Shown: positions 9,925 to 22,140 of the stretch, one piece after another | Numbering within the stretch: position 1 is the first letter of the stretch | How the letters are laid out: each line of letters opens with the position of its first letter | Origin: Tillandsia leiboldiana | Taxonomy: Eukaryota > Streptophyta > Magnoliopsida > Poales > Bromeliaceae | Length of the DNA: 64,000 bases | Reading direction: 5' to 3' | Assembly (NCBI GenBank): GCA_029204045.2 | Contig: CM055065.1 | Location: 9,430,521-9,494,520 of the forward strand | Notes under the pieces: model-generated | The model's database searches: none | What the model saw: the letters and a program-made list of their open reading frames with translations, nothing else | Told to the model about the DNA's origin: nothing | Translations under genes and position numbers: made by a program

Positions 9925-12900
9925 TGTCACGCCCCGGGGGTGATATTTTAGCGGAACGATACCTCAGAGTACGCGAAAAGTGCGTACAATTTTTTTTGTT
10001 TAAATCTTCCTTCCCCGGCGCGTGCCCAGACCCGCCACATATACAGATTTACTCGAAAATCGGGCGGAGTCTCCTCTGTATATGCACGGCGTCGCGGCTA
10101 TTACAATAGTCGAACAAAAATAATCATTTTCCCATTTATATCACAACAGTTCGAAGTAGTACGGTGCATGAAGACTAAACATACCCGTGGCCAATCAAGT
10201 TAAAGGATAAACTCACAGATTTGAAAGCAGGTCCACACGACCCAGGGTTTTGAAGACAGTTTGAAAAGATGCCATAAATCCACCGGGTTTGGAAAACAGG
10301 TCCACACGACCCAGCTTTTGAAAGATAGTTTTCGAAGTTCTTTTCTTTTCTAGTCATGTTGCTTTGAAAACGGCCAAACGGCGAACGATAAAGGAAACAG
10401 TAGTGCATAAGCAGAAAGAAAGTACTCAACATCCACACGACCCCACAAGGGTATCGAGAACCACACAGTAACCTACAATACTGAATGAAATGCAGAGAAG
10501 GTAATAAAACAGCATACTAGGGCTCCCCTCAGACCGACTGCTACCAACTCGGCCTCACCGTCGCCTACCTCTACCCCCTGGAGGTACCTGTCACAGAGTG
10601 GTAGTCAGTGACACTATCATCAAAATAGTACTAAGCAGTAAAGTAATACCAGCCACAAAAGTAGTCTAGCCGGAACAACCGCTCTACTCGTAACGGTAAC
10701 TCGCAACCACTGTACCACCTGTAACACCTGTAACCTCCGGTAATACCTGTAACCCTGACCGCATCGGGATCCAATCCCGGCGGTCTCAAGCCCCACAACT
10801 AATAAGGGGCCTCCCACTACGTCACCTCGTGGGGTACACACCTGACCACATCGGGATCCAATCCCGGCGGTCTCAAGCCCCACAACTAATAGGGGCCTCC
10901 CACTACGTCACCACCTCGTGGGGTACAACACCTGACTACATCGGGATCCAATCCCGGCAGTCCCACACCTGACTACATCGGGATCCAATCCCGGTAGTCC
11001 CACTGCTCGCACCTCGCTGCTATCAGACCCCCTGCGGTCAGGGGCCCCCCACTACGTCACCTCGTGGGGTAACACGGGTCAAAGACCGCCTTTTCCGGAA
11101 AAGAGCACCCTTTGCGGTGGCCAAACCGCGGGTGCGCGTGTCGCAACTCGAGCATAAGTAACCAAGTAACCAAGTAACCAAGTAACCAAGTACCATGTCA
11201 CCATGTCACGGGGTAAGGTAGTACATCATAGAAACCATCAGTGTTAGTACCCGATTAATATAAAAAGTCCCTTTTGGATTACCAACACAATACTCAGCCT
11301 CGACCGTAAACCCAACCTTGTGTCGCGCTCCTGACTGATGTAAGGTTCTCTCGCGTCTCGGGTGCCCGCCCGGACCTACACGAATCTGTCATATAGGAGT
11401 CAGCAGCTTAGGCTTGTCAGACTAATGATTAGAGCGCCCAGGCGCCCTCTCACCTTGCGTATAATACGCACAGGTACGCGCCTGGCCCCGCCACGGCTGG
11501 GCGGTGTACTAACAGCGTGCGGCCGTCCGCATGCGGAGGTGCCCGCAAGCGGCGGCGCCCGCATGCGGCGGTGCCCGCAAGCGGCAGCGCCCGCATGCGG
11601 TGGCGCCCGCATGCGGCGGCGCACAAGCGGCGGGCGCCCACATGCGGCAGGCCCGCAAGCGCCGTGCCCGCATGCGGAGGCGCCCGCAAGCGGCGCGCCC
11701 CGCATGCGGGGGCGCCCGCATGCGGCAGCCCGCAAGCGGCGGCGCCCGCATGCGGCAGCCCGCATGCGCGCCGCCCGCAAGTGGCGGCGCGCATGCGGCA
11801 GCCCGCATGCGGGGCCGCCCGCAAGCGGCGGCGCCCGCATGCGGCAGCCCGCATGCGGCGCCGCCCGCAAGTGGCGGCGCGCATGCGGCAGCCCGCATGC
11901 GGGGCCGCCCGCAAGGGCAGCCCCATGCGGCAGCCCGCATGCGGCGCCGCCCGCAAGCGGCGGCGCCCGCATGCGGCAGTCCGCATGCGGTGCCGCCCGC
12001 AAGCGGCGGCGCCCGCATGCGGCAGTCCGCATGCGGACCGCCGTGCGCGCCGATTCCCGCGATGCCCTTGCCCCCTTCTTTTCCTTTCTCCCCCCCCCCC
12101 CCCCCCTCGCTCGCTCCAACCAAGAACGGGTGAGAAGGCAAAACCCTAGCGTGCTCACCTCGTTGTCGGAGGAAGAGGCGATCCGGTCCTGCGCGTTCGG
12201 CTACAAGGAATGTGAGGACGCCTCCTTCTCCTTCCTTGGTCTCGCCTCTTGGGTCCTCCGTGCAGTCGGAGGAAGCAAAGGATTTGGTTGGGAAATAGAA
12301 GGGTTGGGGAAATGGGGTTTCGTACGTAGGGGAAATTGTGGGAATACGGGTAGGTTAAGGGGGTGTGGGGTTTAAGGGGAGTGGGTAGTTAAAGGGAGTT
12401 ACGGGTGGTTATGGGGGAATGGGTAGTTAGAGGGTGGGTAGTTATGGGAGTTACGGGTAGTGGGTAGGAGTGGTAGTTTAGTGGAGTTACGGGTAGTTAA
12501 GGGTAGTTAGAGGGGGTGGTAGTTATTGGAGTTACAGGTAGTTAAGGGTAGTTAGAGGGGTGGGTGTTATGGGAGTTACGGTTTGTTTAAGGGGAGTTAT
12601 ACGACGGGGGGGGAAATAACGGGAACGGTTTTAAGTTGGTAAAAGGGAAAGAACCAGTTCAAGTTAAAACGGGTCCAAATCAGGTGCGAACTAGAGTCCG
12701 GTCTGTCTAAATACCGCGTTATTCATCTGAGCCGTTAGCTACCTTCCGGAATTTATTCCGGGAGATTCCGGCGTCGGAATTCAAAACCGTTTCGCCGCCA
12801 CTCTCCGTTTCGCGAGCCCTATTAACTAAAAACCCGCGGGCCCCGACGGTCTGTCCGGAAACAAGGAATTATTCGATCATCCCCCATCCCCCGAAACGAA

Positions 12901-12959
12901 AAGCGGAAATAACGAACCAAAAGTAGACCCTTAAATATTTTAAACTAGCGGCTATTACA
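9925..12959 (-). mobile_element. 'LTR B': noisy duplicate of the E1 5' LTR
   Basis: This has the same ends and content as LTR A and LTR C but with many single-base insertions and deletions, especially in homopolymers and the GC-rich array (11527-12036). At three sites where LTR A and LTR C differ (A: C3624, A5206, T5465; C: T16355, T17937, C18196), LTR B has the LTR C base (T10121, T11705, C11961). It is also followed by the same flank as LTR C. It is best read as a poor-quality version of LTR C. It also has some substitutions of its own, for example three near 12727-12742. Confidence 0.85.
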
Positions 12960-13201
12960 CTGAAGCAACCCGCAAACCCAGGTTGGTCGGCTCCATGAAG
13001 AAAGATGATGTGCTAGTGCTTTGAAATTCGTGATGCTTCATCCAAAGGTCTAGGTTTCAACCAAAAGCACCAGTAGGTGACATTTCTTCACCTGAAGCGT
13101 CCCAAACCCTTGGCTGGCCTCGGGGTGGCGCGGCGGCGACTGGGAGCAAAGCTCCATTTTGAGCTTAATGGCCTCTAATGGCGATTTTTCAACTGAGGCA
13201 C
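12960..13201 (-). other. Duplicate copy of LTR X flank before the gap
   Basis: These 242 bases match 19215-19457, the LTR X sequence right of E1, including the CTGAA target-site duplication. A biological tandem element would not carry this flank in the middle. The segment ends at the run of N. Confidence 0.88.
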
Positions 13202-13301
13202 NNNNNNNNNNNNNNNNNNNNNNNNNNNNNNNNNNNNNNNNNNNNNNNNNNNNNNNNNNNNNNNNNNNNNNNNNNNNNNNNNNNNNNNNNNNNNNNNNNN
13301 N
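13202..13301. other. Assembly gap (100 N)
   Basis: Exactly 100 N, the conventional placeholder for a gap of unknown size. It lies between two partial renderings of E1. Confidence 0.99.
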
Positions 13302-16156
13302 CCAAGTCGTCCCAACAGATGGGGATTCGGCAGCGTTCTCCCTATAAAGCTTCGTAGGGTGCATCATATCTGGCCTTGGTTCTATATGTTGTACGACTTC
13401 TACCAGTGGTAGGTAACCCTGCTCCCAACCGACCTCCCCAATCCGAGTACACAGGCCCGAAGCAGTCCTCTAGCGTCTGTATAACTCGCTCCGATGTGGG
13501 CCGCGTCTTTCTGAGAGGTGGAGCTGTGCTGAAGTGCAATTTAGTCCCCCAGGCTTGTTTGCAGACTCTGCCAAAACTTTGAGACAAAACGCGTGTCCTC
13601 TGCCTGATGTGATCGACGCCCGGACCCCATGCAGTCTCACATCTCGCTGAGATAACTTGAGCCAACCGCGCTCTGGCCAGGGTTGTGTGAAGCGGCAGGA
13701 AGTGTGCTGACTTAGTTACCGGTCTACCACACCCCATAGTGTGCGGTCCTGGTGTGACGTGGGAACCCGGTGACAAGTCCAGGGGGAAGGAGCCCACTGC
13801 TGCCACTCCGGTACCGGCGAAGGTTGTAAGTTTCCCGCGGATGCGGGGGGTGTTCCGCCTTTATTGGTTGACACACCAGCATGATCTAGAAAACAAATTG
13901 GGTACATCCCTGCTTCATCTTGGGCCACCAGAAGGTCTGCTTGAGGTCCCTGTACATCTTGTGCGTCTCCTGGATGTGCTGCATAAGGGCTCTGTGTGCC
14001 TCGGACAGTATTTCCTTCTTCAATTCCGGGGTATCTGGCAGTCACAATTCGCACGCGGAACGTAGGGTGTCATCGCCTTCCAACGAAAAGTCCCTCTCCT
14101 GATCCGGTGAGATCTTGTCTCTTACGAGCTGTGTGCGAGTCCGCCTGCGCCCCTCTCGAATCTTTTCTAGTAGTTTGGCTTGAACACCAAAGTTAGAAGT
14201 TGCGCAACCGTGCCCGCTGGCACTACTTCCAACCCGAGTCGAGAAAATTCTGCGATCAGCTGCTCTGCTCAGTTATCGCACCTACCGATCCTCCCTCCCG
14301 CCCCCTTCCGGCTCAGAAAAATCCCCCGTCCGCTACCACGTTTGCTTTTCCGGGGTGGTATTGGATCGTTAGGTCGTAATCCCTTCAGAATCAAGCCACC
14401 GTCTCTCTGCCGCAGGTTTAGTTCCTTTTGTGTGAACAGGTATATTAAGACTCTGGTGAGCTGAGAAGATGTTACAATGGACACCAAAGAGATAGTGTCT
14501 CCATAACTTCAGGACGAAGACCACCGCAGCCAGCTCTAAGTCGTGTGTTGGGTAGTTTCTTTCGTAGTCCTTTAGTTGCCTAGATGCATAGGCTATACAC
14601 CTTCCCTGCTGCATTAACACACCCCCCAAGGTCGATTCTTGAAGCGTCGCAGGACACCTCATAGTCCTCACCGGGTGTCTGGTAGTACAAAAATCGGTGC
14701 CTACGGTTAGCCTTCTTTTGAGTTCTTCAAAACTTTCCCTGCCCCATTTGGCAGGCCATACAAACTTTTCTCCTTTCTTGGTCAACCGGTTTAGAGGGTC
14801 GCAATCTTCGAGAAACCCTCGACAAAGCGCTATAATACCCCGCCAGCCCCAAGAAACTGCGGATCTCCGTCACCGTTGTGGGCGGCTGCCAGTCTATCAC
14901 CGATTCCACCTTCTTGGGGTCTACGGCGATTCCCTTTGCCGAGATCACATGCCCCAGGAATCCTACTTCGCGTAGCCAGAACTCACACTTTTTGAGCTTA
15001 GCGAACAGCTTCTGCTCCCTGAGGGTTTGGAGAATCGTTCGTAAGTGATCCTCGTGCTCCTCGTCGGTGGATGAGTAGATTAGTATATCATCGATGAAGA
15101 CCACCACGAACCGATCTAAGAATGGTCTGAAGACCCGGTTCATCATGTCCATAAAGACTTGCGGGGGCGTTCGTAAGTCCGAACGCATGACCGTAAACTC
15201 GTAATGGCCATACCGGTGTCCGGAAAGCGGTCTTCGGAATGTCCTCGTTCCGAACCCGAAGCTGGTGGTAGCCAGACTGTAGATCAATTTTTGAAAAGAC
15301 CGTCGCTCCTCGTAGTTGGTCGAAGAGGTCGTCGATTCTGGGCAGGGTGGTACTTATTTTTCACCGTGACCTTGTTTATTCCTCTGTAGTCGATACAGAG
15401 TCGCAGGCTCCCATCCTTCTTCCGTACGAAAAGCACTGGTGCGGCCCCAGGGTGACACACTCGGCCTGACAAACCCTTTGTCCAAGAGGTCTTCCAGTTG
15501 CGCCCTTTAACTCTTTCAACTCCGCGAAGGCCATTCGGTAGGGTGCCTTTGTTATAGGTTGCGTACCTGGCAAGAGTTCAATAGGGAACACCACCTCCCT
15601 TTCAGGGGGTATCCCAGGCAGCTCCGTCGGAAAGACATCGGGAAAGTCCTTCACCACCGGGATGTCTGAAGGTGTCGTCGAGGGTCGGGTAACCAGATCT
15701 ACCGATGCCAAATAGGCTACACACCCACCCTCTATCAGACTCCTGGCTCAAGTCGCGGAGATGACTGCCGGGAAGGAGATGCTCTTGCACGCTAGGTACG
15801 CATTCTTAGGGAAACTAGGTTCTTGTAGTTGTACCATCCGCTTATCGCAGTCGATAAGCACTTGGTACCTTGAGAGCCAGTCCATGCCCAAAACAACGTC
15901 GTACTCCTTCAAGGGAATTACTATTAAATCCCAAGGGCAGAATAGCCGCCCTAGCTTAGCACTCATCTCTACTAGATGAATCATCGTAAAATCGTGAGAG
16001 AAAAGAAACATTATCTACAAATCCCCTCCCCGATCTCTCACGTCTTAACCCTTAAACCCTGCACATTTCATTTATTCGTAGTTAAGTGTGATATCTCGGT
16101 GGATGTTGGGCCGTCACTGTTGTGATTAAAGCAAAGTCTCTGATACCATCTTAATC
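13302..16156 (-). pseudogene. Second, partial rendering of E1 pol
   Basis: This corresponds to 7088-9924 (integrase core to PBS) and lacks the chromodomain end. From 13302 to about 14780 it is full of one-base indels that break every frame. From there to 16156 it becomes almost identical to the first copy, with RT motifs such as FIDDILIYS and the protease DVVLGMDWLS intact. This gradient of errors towards the gap is what a low-coverage contig end looks like. The same TGA separates protease remnant and RT. A PBS with GTCTCTGATACCA lies just left of 16149. I treat it as an assembly duplicate, not as a second element. Confidence 0.82.
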
Positions 16157-19100
16157 TGTCACGCCCCGGGGGTTATATTTTAGCGGAAACGATACCTCAG
16201 AGTACGCGAAAAGTGCGTACAATTTTTTTTTGTTTAAATCTTCCTTCCCCGGCGCGTGCCCAGACCCGCCACATATACAGATTTACTCGAAAATCGGGCG
16301 GAGTCTCCTCTGTATATGCACGGCGTCGCGGCTATTACAATAGTCGAACAAAAATAATCATTTTCCCATTTAATCACAACAGTTCGAAGTAGTACGGTGC
16401 ATGAAGACTAAACAATACCCGTGGCCAATCAAGTTAAAAGGATAAACTCACAGATTTGAAAGCAGGTCCACACGACCCAGGGTTTTGAAGACAGTTTGAA
16501 AAGATGCCATAAATCCACCGGGTTTGGAAAACAGGTCCACACGACCCAGCTTTTGAAAGATAGTTTTCGAAGTTCTTTTCTTTTCTAGTCATGTTGCTTT
16601 GAAAACGGCCAAACGGGAACGATAAAGGAAACAGTAGTGCATAAGCAGAAAGAAAGTACTCAACATCCACACGACCCCACAAGGGTATCGAGAACCACAC
16701 AGTAACCTACAATACTGAATGAAATGCAGAGAAGGTAAATAAAACAGCATACTAGGGCTCCCTCAGACCGACTGCTACCAACTCGGCCTCACCGTCGCCT
16801 ACCTCTACCCCCTGGAGGTACCTGTCACAGAGTGGTAGTCAGTGACACTATCATCAAAATAGTACTAAGCAGTAAAGTAATACCAGCCACAAAAGTAAGT
16901 CTAGCCGGAACAACCGCTCTACTCGTAACGGTAACTCGCAACCACCTGTACCACCTGTAACACCTGTAACCCCGGTAATACCTGTAACACCTGACCGCAT
17001 CGGGATCCAATCCCGGCGGTCTCAAGCCCCACAACTAATAAGGGGCCTCCCACTACGTCACCTCGTGGGGTACACACCTGACCACATCGGGATCCAATCC
17101 CGGCGGTCTCAAGCCCCACAACTAATAAGGGGCCTCCCACTACGTCACCTCGTGGGGTACACACCTGACTACATCGGGATCCAATCCCGGCAGTCCCACA
17201 CCTGACTACATCGGGATCCAATCCCGGTAGTCCCACTGCTCGCACCTCGCTGCTATCAGACCCCCCTGCGGTCAGGGGCCCCCCACTACGTCACCTCGTG
17301 GGGTAACACGGGTCAAAGACCGCCTTTCCGGAAAAGAGCACCCTTTGCGGTGGCCAAACCGCGGGTGCGCGTGTCGCAACTCGAGCATAAGTAACCAAGT
17401 AACCAAGTAACCAAGTAACCAAGTAACCATGTCACCATGTCACGGGGTAAGGTAGTACATCATAGAAACCATCAGTGTTAGTACCGATTAATAATAAAAA
17501 GTCCCTTTTTGGATTACCAACACAATACTCAGCCTCGACCGTAAACCCACCTTGTTGTCGCGCTCCTGACTGATGTAAGGTTCTCTCGCGTCTCGGGTGC
17601 CCGCCCGGACCTACACGAATCTGTCATATAGGAGTCAGCAACTTAAGGCTTTGTCAGACTAATGATTAGAGCGCCCGGCGCCCTCTCACCTTGCGTATAA
17701 TACGCACAGGTACGCGCCTGGCCCCGCACGGCTGGGCGGTGTACTAACAGCGTGCGGCCGTCCGCATGCGGAGGTGCCCGCAAGCGGCGGCGCCCGCATG
17801 CGGCGGTGCCCGCAAGCGGCAGCGCCCGCATGCGGTGGCGCCCGCATGCGGCGGCGCACAAGCGGCGGCGCCCACATGCGGCAGCCCGCAAGCGCCGTGC
17901 CCGCATGCGGAGGCGCCCGCAAGCGGCGCGCCCGCATGCGGGGGCGCCCGCATGCGGCAGCCCGCAAGCGGCGGCGCCCGCATGCGGCAGCCCGCATGCG
18001 GCGCCGCCCGCAAGTGGCGGCGCGCATGCGGCAGCCCGCATGCGGGGCCGCCCGCAAGCGGCGGCGCCCGCATGCGGCAGCCCGCATGCGGCGCCGCCCG
18101 CAAGTGGCGGCGCGCATGCGGCAGCCCGCATGCGGGGCCGCCCGCAAGCGGCAGCCCGCATGCGGCAGCCCGCATGCGGCGCCGCCCGCAAGCGGCGGCG
18201 CCCGCATGCGGCAGTCCGCATGCGGTGCCGCCCGCAAGCGGCGGCGCCCGCATGCGGCAGTCCGCATGCGGAGCCGCCGTGCGCGCCGGATTCCCGCGAT
18301 GCCCTTGCCCCCTTCTTTTTCCTTTCTCCCCCCCCCCCTCTCGTCCGCTCCAACCAAGAACGGGGTGAGAAGGCAAAACCCTAGCGTGCTCACCTCGGTT
18401 GTCGGAGGAAGAGGCGATCCGGTCCTGCGCGTTCGGCTACAAGGAATGTGAGGACGCCTCCTTCTCCTTCCTTGGTCTCGCCTCTTGGGTCCTCCGTGCA
18501 GTCGGTGAGGAAGCAGAAGGATTTGGTTGGGAAATAGAAGGGTTGGGGAAATGGGGTTTCGTACGTAGGGGAATTGTGGGGAATACGGGTAGTTAAGGGG
18601 GAGTGTGGTGGTTTAAGGGGAGTGGGTAGTTAAAGGGAGTTACGGGTGGTTATGGGGGAATGGGTAGTTAGAGGGAGTGGGTAGTTATGGGAGTTACGGG
18701 TAGTGGGTAGGAGTGGGTAGTTAGGGGAGTTACGGGTAGTTAAGGGTAGTTAGAGGGGGTGGGTAGTTATTGGAGTTACAGGTAGTTAAGGGTAGTTAGA
18801 GGGGGTGGGTAGTTATGGGAGTTACGGTTTGTTTAAGGGGAGTTATACGACGGGGGGGGGGGAAATAACGGGAACGGTTAAGTTGGTAAAAGGGAAAGAA
18901 CCCAGTTCAAGTTAAAACGGGTCCAAATCAGGTGCGAACTAGAGTCCGGTCTGTCTAAATAACCGCGTTATTCACCTGAACCGTTAGTTACCTTCCGGAA
19001 TTTATTCCGGGAGATTCCGGCGTCGGAATTCAAAACCGTTCTCGCCGCCACTCTCCGTTTCGCGAGCCCTATTAACTAAAAATACCCGCGGGCCCCGACG

Positions 19101-19214
19101 GTCTGTCCGGAAACAAGGAATTATTCGATCATCCCCCAATCCCCCCGAAACGAAAAGCGGAAATAACGAACCAAAAGTAGACCCTTAAAATATTTTAAAC
19201 TAGCGGCTATTACA
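16157..19214 (-). mobile_element. E1 5' LTR ('LTR C', 3058 bp)
   Basis: This is the clean partner of LTR A, with the same ends and repeats (87-bp repeat from 16992, GC-rich minisatellite 17762-18271, G-rich tract about 18571-18841). Only a handful of substitutions plus small homopolymer changes separate it from LTR A. LTRs are identical at integration, so E1 inserted recently. The CTGAA target-site duplication follows at 19215. Confidence 0.93.
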
Positions 19215-19219
19215 CTGAA
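19215..19219. repeat. TSD of E1, right copy (CTGAA)
   Basis: Perfect match to 3421-3425, which proves that LTR X was continuous before E1 arrived. Confidence 0.9.
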
Positions 19220-21077
19220 GCAACCCGAAAACCCCAGGTTGGTCGAGCTCCATGAAGAAGATGATGTGCTAGTGCTTTGAAATTCGTGATGCTTCATCCA
19301 AAGGGTCTAGGGTTCAACCAAAAGCACCAGTAGGTGACATTTTCTTCACTGAAGCGTCCCAAACCCTTGGCTGGCCTCGGGGTGCGGCGGCGGCGACTGG
19401 GAGCAAAGCTCCATTTTGAGCTTAATGGCCTCTAATGGCGATTTTCAACTGAGGCACCTGGAAGCTCTCCAACATGGATGGAATTGTCCTAAAGGACCAT
19501 AGGAAGCTTCCCGACCAACCCAGCCCAACCGGAGTCGGCCGGAACGCCGGCGGCCGCAACTAAGCTTCAACTCGGGTCAACAATGGCCGCCGCCCTTCGA
19601 TGCTGCATGGGCCGCATGCAAAGGCATGGTTGCACTCCCCTTGGTCCCAGAAACCTTTCTGGACAAGTGCCCGGCGGCGAGGAGGTGCGCCGGCGCCGGA
19701 GCAGCAAGCTCGGCCATGCACAAGAAACCCGAAAACTAGGGTTCCAATCTGCGGGCGATCCACTTGATCAAACTCCACCAAATTTGGTGGAGTTGATCCA
19801 CATCTCCTACAGTCCAAGCCCACCATTTTACTTTCCCATTTGATCCACTGGTTGCCGAGAAAAACGGCGGCGGAGCAATGGCTAGGTTTCCGGCCATCTT
19901 GCTCCCGCCGGCCAACCAGGATGCATGGGGGCTCGGGCTTGTGCAGGGAGCATCCTTAGGACATGGAAAGTCTACTGCTAGAGGTCTTGGGTGCTAGGAA
20001 CCAGTGGTTAGGGTGCTCTCACCTTGGCCGGAGTTGGTGAAGGAGGAAGAAGCCGGTTCTCGGGTCCTTCTTCACGCGCGGCCTTGGGCACTCTCCAGCA
20101 AGGTCCTCCTTGTGCCAGGAACTCCTCAGGGTCACCAGATCAAGACTGGGAAGAGGTTGCTTCCAAGCTCCTCCTTCTCTCTCTTCCCCGAGTTCACAAT
20201 AATGGGTTGTGACTCCTCGGCCACCCTCCACTCAGGATTTATTCTGGGAGACATGGAACGGATGGAGCTTCGGATTCCACTCCAAACTCTTCGAGCTCTG
20301 GTCCAGGGTAGCTCAAGAGACAATTTACAATTAATTCAAGATTCTTTGCATTAATCCCTTCAAACCGGGTTCACACTTAACCCCCAAGCTCCGAGCTCTG
20401 CTCAGCCACATTCGTGGGCTTCTTAGGTTGGCAGAGGCCCAATGAACAAGATCCCAAGAGCTTTGGCCCAAGAATACCCAAGATGCTTGAAGAAAAGCGA
20501 TAATTCGGCGCTTTTCACATATTTCGAGAAAATTTACTCGACGAAATGTGAAATGGACTTCGCCATGACGTCCGGCTCGTCGAGAGCTTCAAGATAGGCT
20601 GTTTATTTGCTCAATTTGGTGCACAAATGAATTCTCGGGCCATTTAGTTCAATGTGTCGTAATCCGACGCACGCACTTCGATGCACCCGGATCGCCAAAC
20701 ACGAAAACCGTCAGTGCCATTGCGCTCATAACGTCGAAATCAGTTAGGATCCACTACTCATACCCCTATGTCAGGGTTTTAGACAGTGGTTCGGCCAACT
20801 GTCGCTCACGAAGGGTCGAAAATCGCGAGTTACTATTCACACTTAAGTCGCGGGGCCCGTTTTTGATTTCTGATTTCGGGAAGATCCGACCGTCGGATCG
20901 AAAACATATGAATATGAAACTTCTATGTTTCGACGAGACGATCGCAATGGTGATCTCGGATTTTCCAGATCAGACCCCGATCAAAAGTCGATATTTTTGG
21001 GGTCCAATTTACTTATTTTCTGCTATTTAAAATTCCAGAAATTTATTTAAATCTTTTTAAAATTCACGATTACTACA
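19220..21077 (-). mobile_element. LTR X, right part
   Basis: The continuation of 688-3425 ends ATTACTACA at 21077, directly against a polypurine-tract complement. Short ORFs on either strand (for example 20004-20354) match no family I know and fall in LTR sequence, so I do not call them genes. Confidence 0.8.
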
Positions 21078-21098
21078 TCACCCACCACTTATAAAAAG
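21078..21098 (-). other. Polypurine tract of the LTR X family
   Basis: The minus strand reads purine-rich up to GTGGTGGGTGA next to the LTR start TGTAGTAATCG. The preceding TTTCGTCCCCGAAACTT is the conserved pre-PPT phrase also seen in E1, E2 and E4. Confidence 0.7.
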
Positions 21099-21190
21099 TT
21101 TCGTCCCCGAAACTTAAACTTAACTATAGTATTACTAAAGTTTTAATATGACTCAATTATCACAAAATAGTTCCAACCACCAATAATTCT

Positions 21191-21568
21191 TCATTTGTCA
21201 ATTATGTGGACTTCTGTCAGGTCCTCCATTGGTGGATCGCTCTGACTCAATGCATAGACTCGCCCGCCAGCAGGTTGGCGCGCTCCCTCAGTCGGTCGAG
21301 GGGTATGTCCCGTGGATGCCGAACTAGCAGTAGGGTTTGGACGTCGACCTGGGGTGGCAGGAGCAGAAGCTGAGGATGGAGCCAATATAGGTTGCTGCGA
21401 ACAGCTATTCGCCATATGTCCTGTCTGGCCACAGCGGAAACAGCGACCAAAGCGTTGTTCACAACTAGCAGCACGATGGGATCCGCCACAAATAATGCAT
21501 GACTGAGAAAATGGCGGTTGGCTAACAGCAGGGGTACTCACGCTCTTGGCCGTTCTTTGGGATTGAGG
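21191..21568 (-). pseudogene. Gag C-terminus with two zinc knuckles (LTR X family)
   Basis: The minus-strand frame holds CIICGGSHRAASC and CFRCGQTGHMANSC. The second is a canonical CX2CX4HX4C zinc knuckle used by Gag nucleocapsid domains to bind element RNA. The first is a shorter variant. A proline/serine-rich stretch and GGRVYALSQSDP follow, typical of the gag-to-protease boundary of plant gypsy elements. The frame ends at a stop at 21191, where protease and pol should begin. All of pol is absent, and only about 110 bases separate the stop from the polypurine tract. At the 5' side the frame runs into the TRIM-like leader near 21570, so the Gag N-terminus is also lost. This is an internally deleted remnant. 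Confidence 0.8.
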
Positions 21569-21732
21569 ATATTTAGGTCTGACGTCCTCGTCAGCCCAAA
21601 CACACACACACAGCAGCCCAAGATCACCAGGCGATGTGAGACTTGTCTCGCTAGACCTGTCATCTAGACCCAAGCTCAGCCGAGACTCGCCGCACACTTC
21701 CGGCTGGTTATTGGCTCTGATACCATCTAATC
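21569..21732 (-). mobile_element. TRIM-like leader with PBS, fused to gag remnant
   Basis: Nearly the same sequence as the TRIM internal region (521-687), with CA repeat, CCAGGCGATGTGAGACT and a tRNA-Met PBS at 21713-21725. It joins gag on its left and a fragment of LTR X on its right. Its polypurine part is missing. Confidence 0.7.
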
Positions 21733-21941
21733 TGTCACGCCCCGAGATTCGAAAGTGGGTCAAAATTTTTTTTTTTTTTTTATCAGAGTTAAACTTGAAC
21801 TCTCCAAGGCGTGAACAGACCGCCACACATATAGAAAAGTCTCTGTATCTCCAACAGAGTCTTCCCTATATGTGCTCGGCTAACAGATACAGTCAATCAG
21901 AGTAGATACAAGATAGATATACTAATTAAGTTCTACTCCAT
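21733..21941 (-). mobile_element. Truncated fragment of LTR X (209 bp)
   Basis: Starts TGTCACGCCCCGAG and follows 688-896 closely, including the poly-T run and stem-loop, then breaks off at TTCTACTCCAT. The junction with TRIM LTR sequence shares a few bases (CCAT), which suggests a recombination or deletion event. Confidence 0.8.
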
Positions 21942-22140
21942 CCACATCCGATGTGGGACTATTAGGGGCGTCACAGACTCCCCCCGTTTAGGCCTGACGT
22001 CCTCGTCAGCCCAAACACACGCACAGCAGCCCAAGATCACCAGGCGATGTGAGACTTGTCTCGCTAGCCCTGTCATCTAGACCCAAGCTCAGCCGAGACT
22101 CGCCGCACACTTCCGGCTGGTTATTGTCTCTGATACCAAA
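21936..22140 (-). mobile_element. Partial TRIM LTR plus TRIM internal region
   Basis: The last 40 bases of a TRIM LTR (to GGGGCGTCACA at 21975) are followed by a complete internal region 21976-22140 with polypurine tract and PBS (22126-22138). It feeds directly into the LTR at 22141, so this internal region shares that LTR with the next unit. Confidence 0.8.

Noticed and set aside
3426..19214. A real tandem of three LTRs and two internal regions for E1
   Set aside because: The second internal region is separated from LTR B by flank sequence and N, LTR B matches LTR C at the diagnostic sites, and errors cluster at the gap.
20004..20354. A 116-codon plus-strand ORF as a host gene
   Set aside because: It lies inside LTR X, overlaps ORFs on the other strand and matches no family I recognise.
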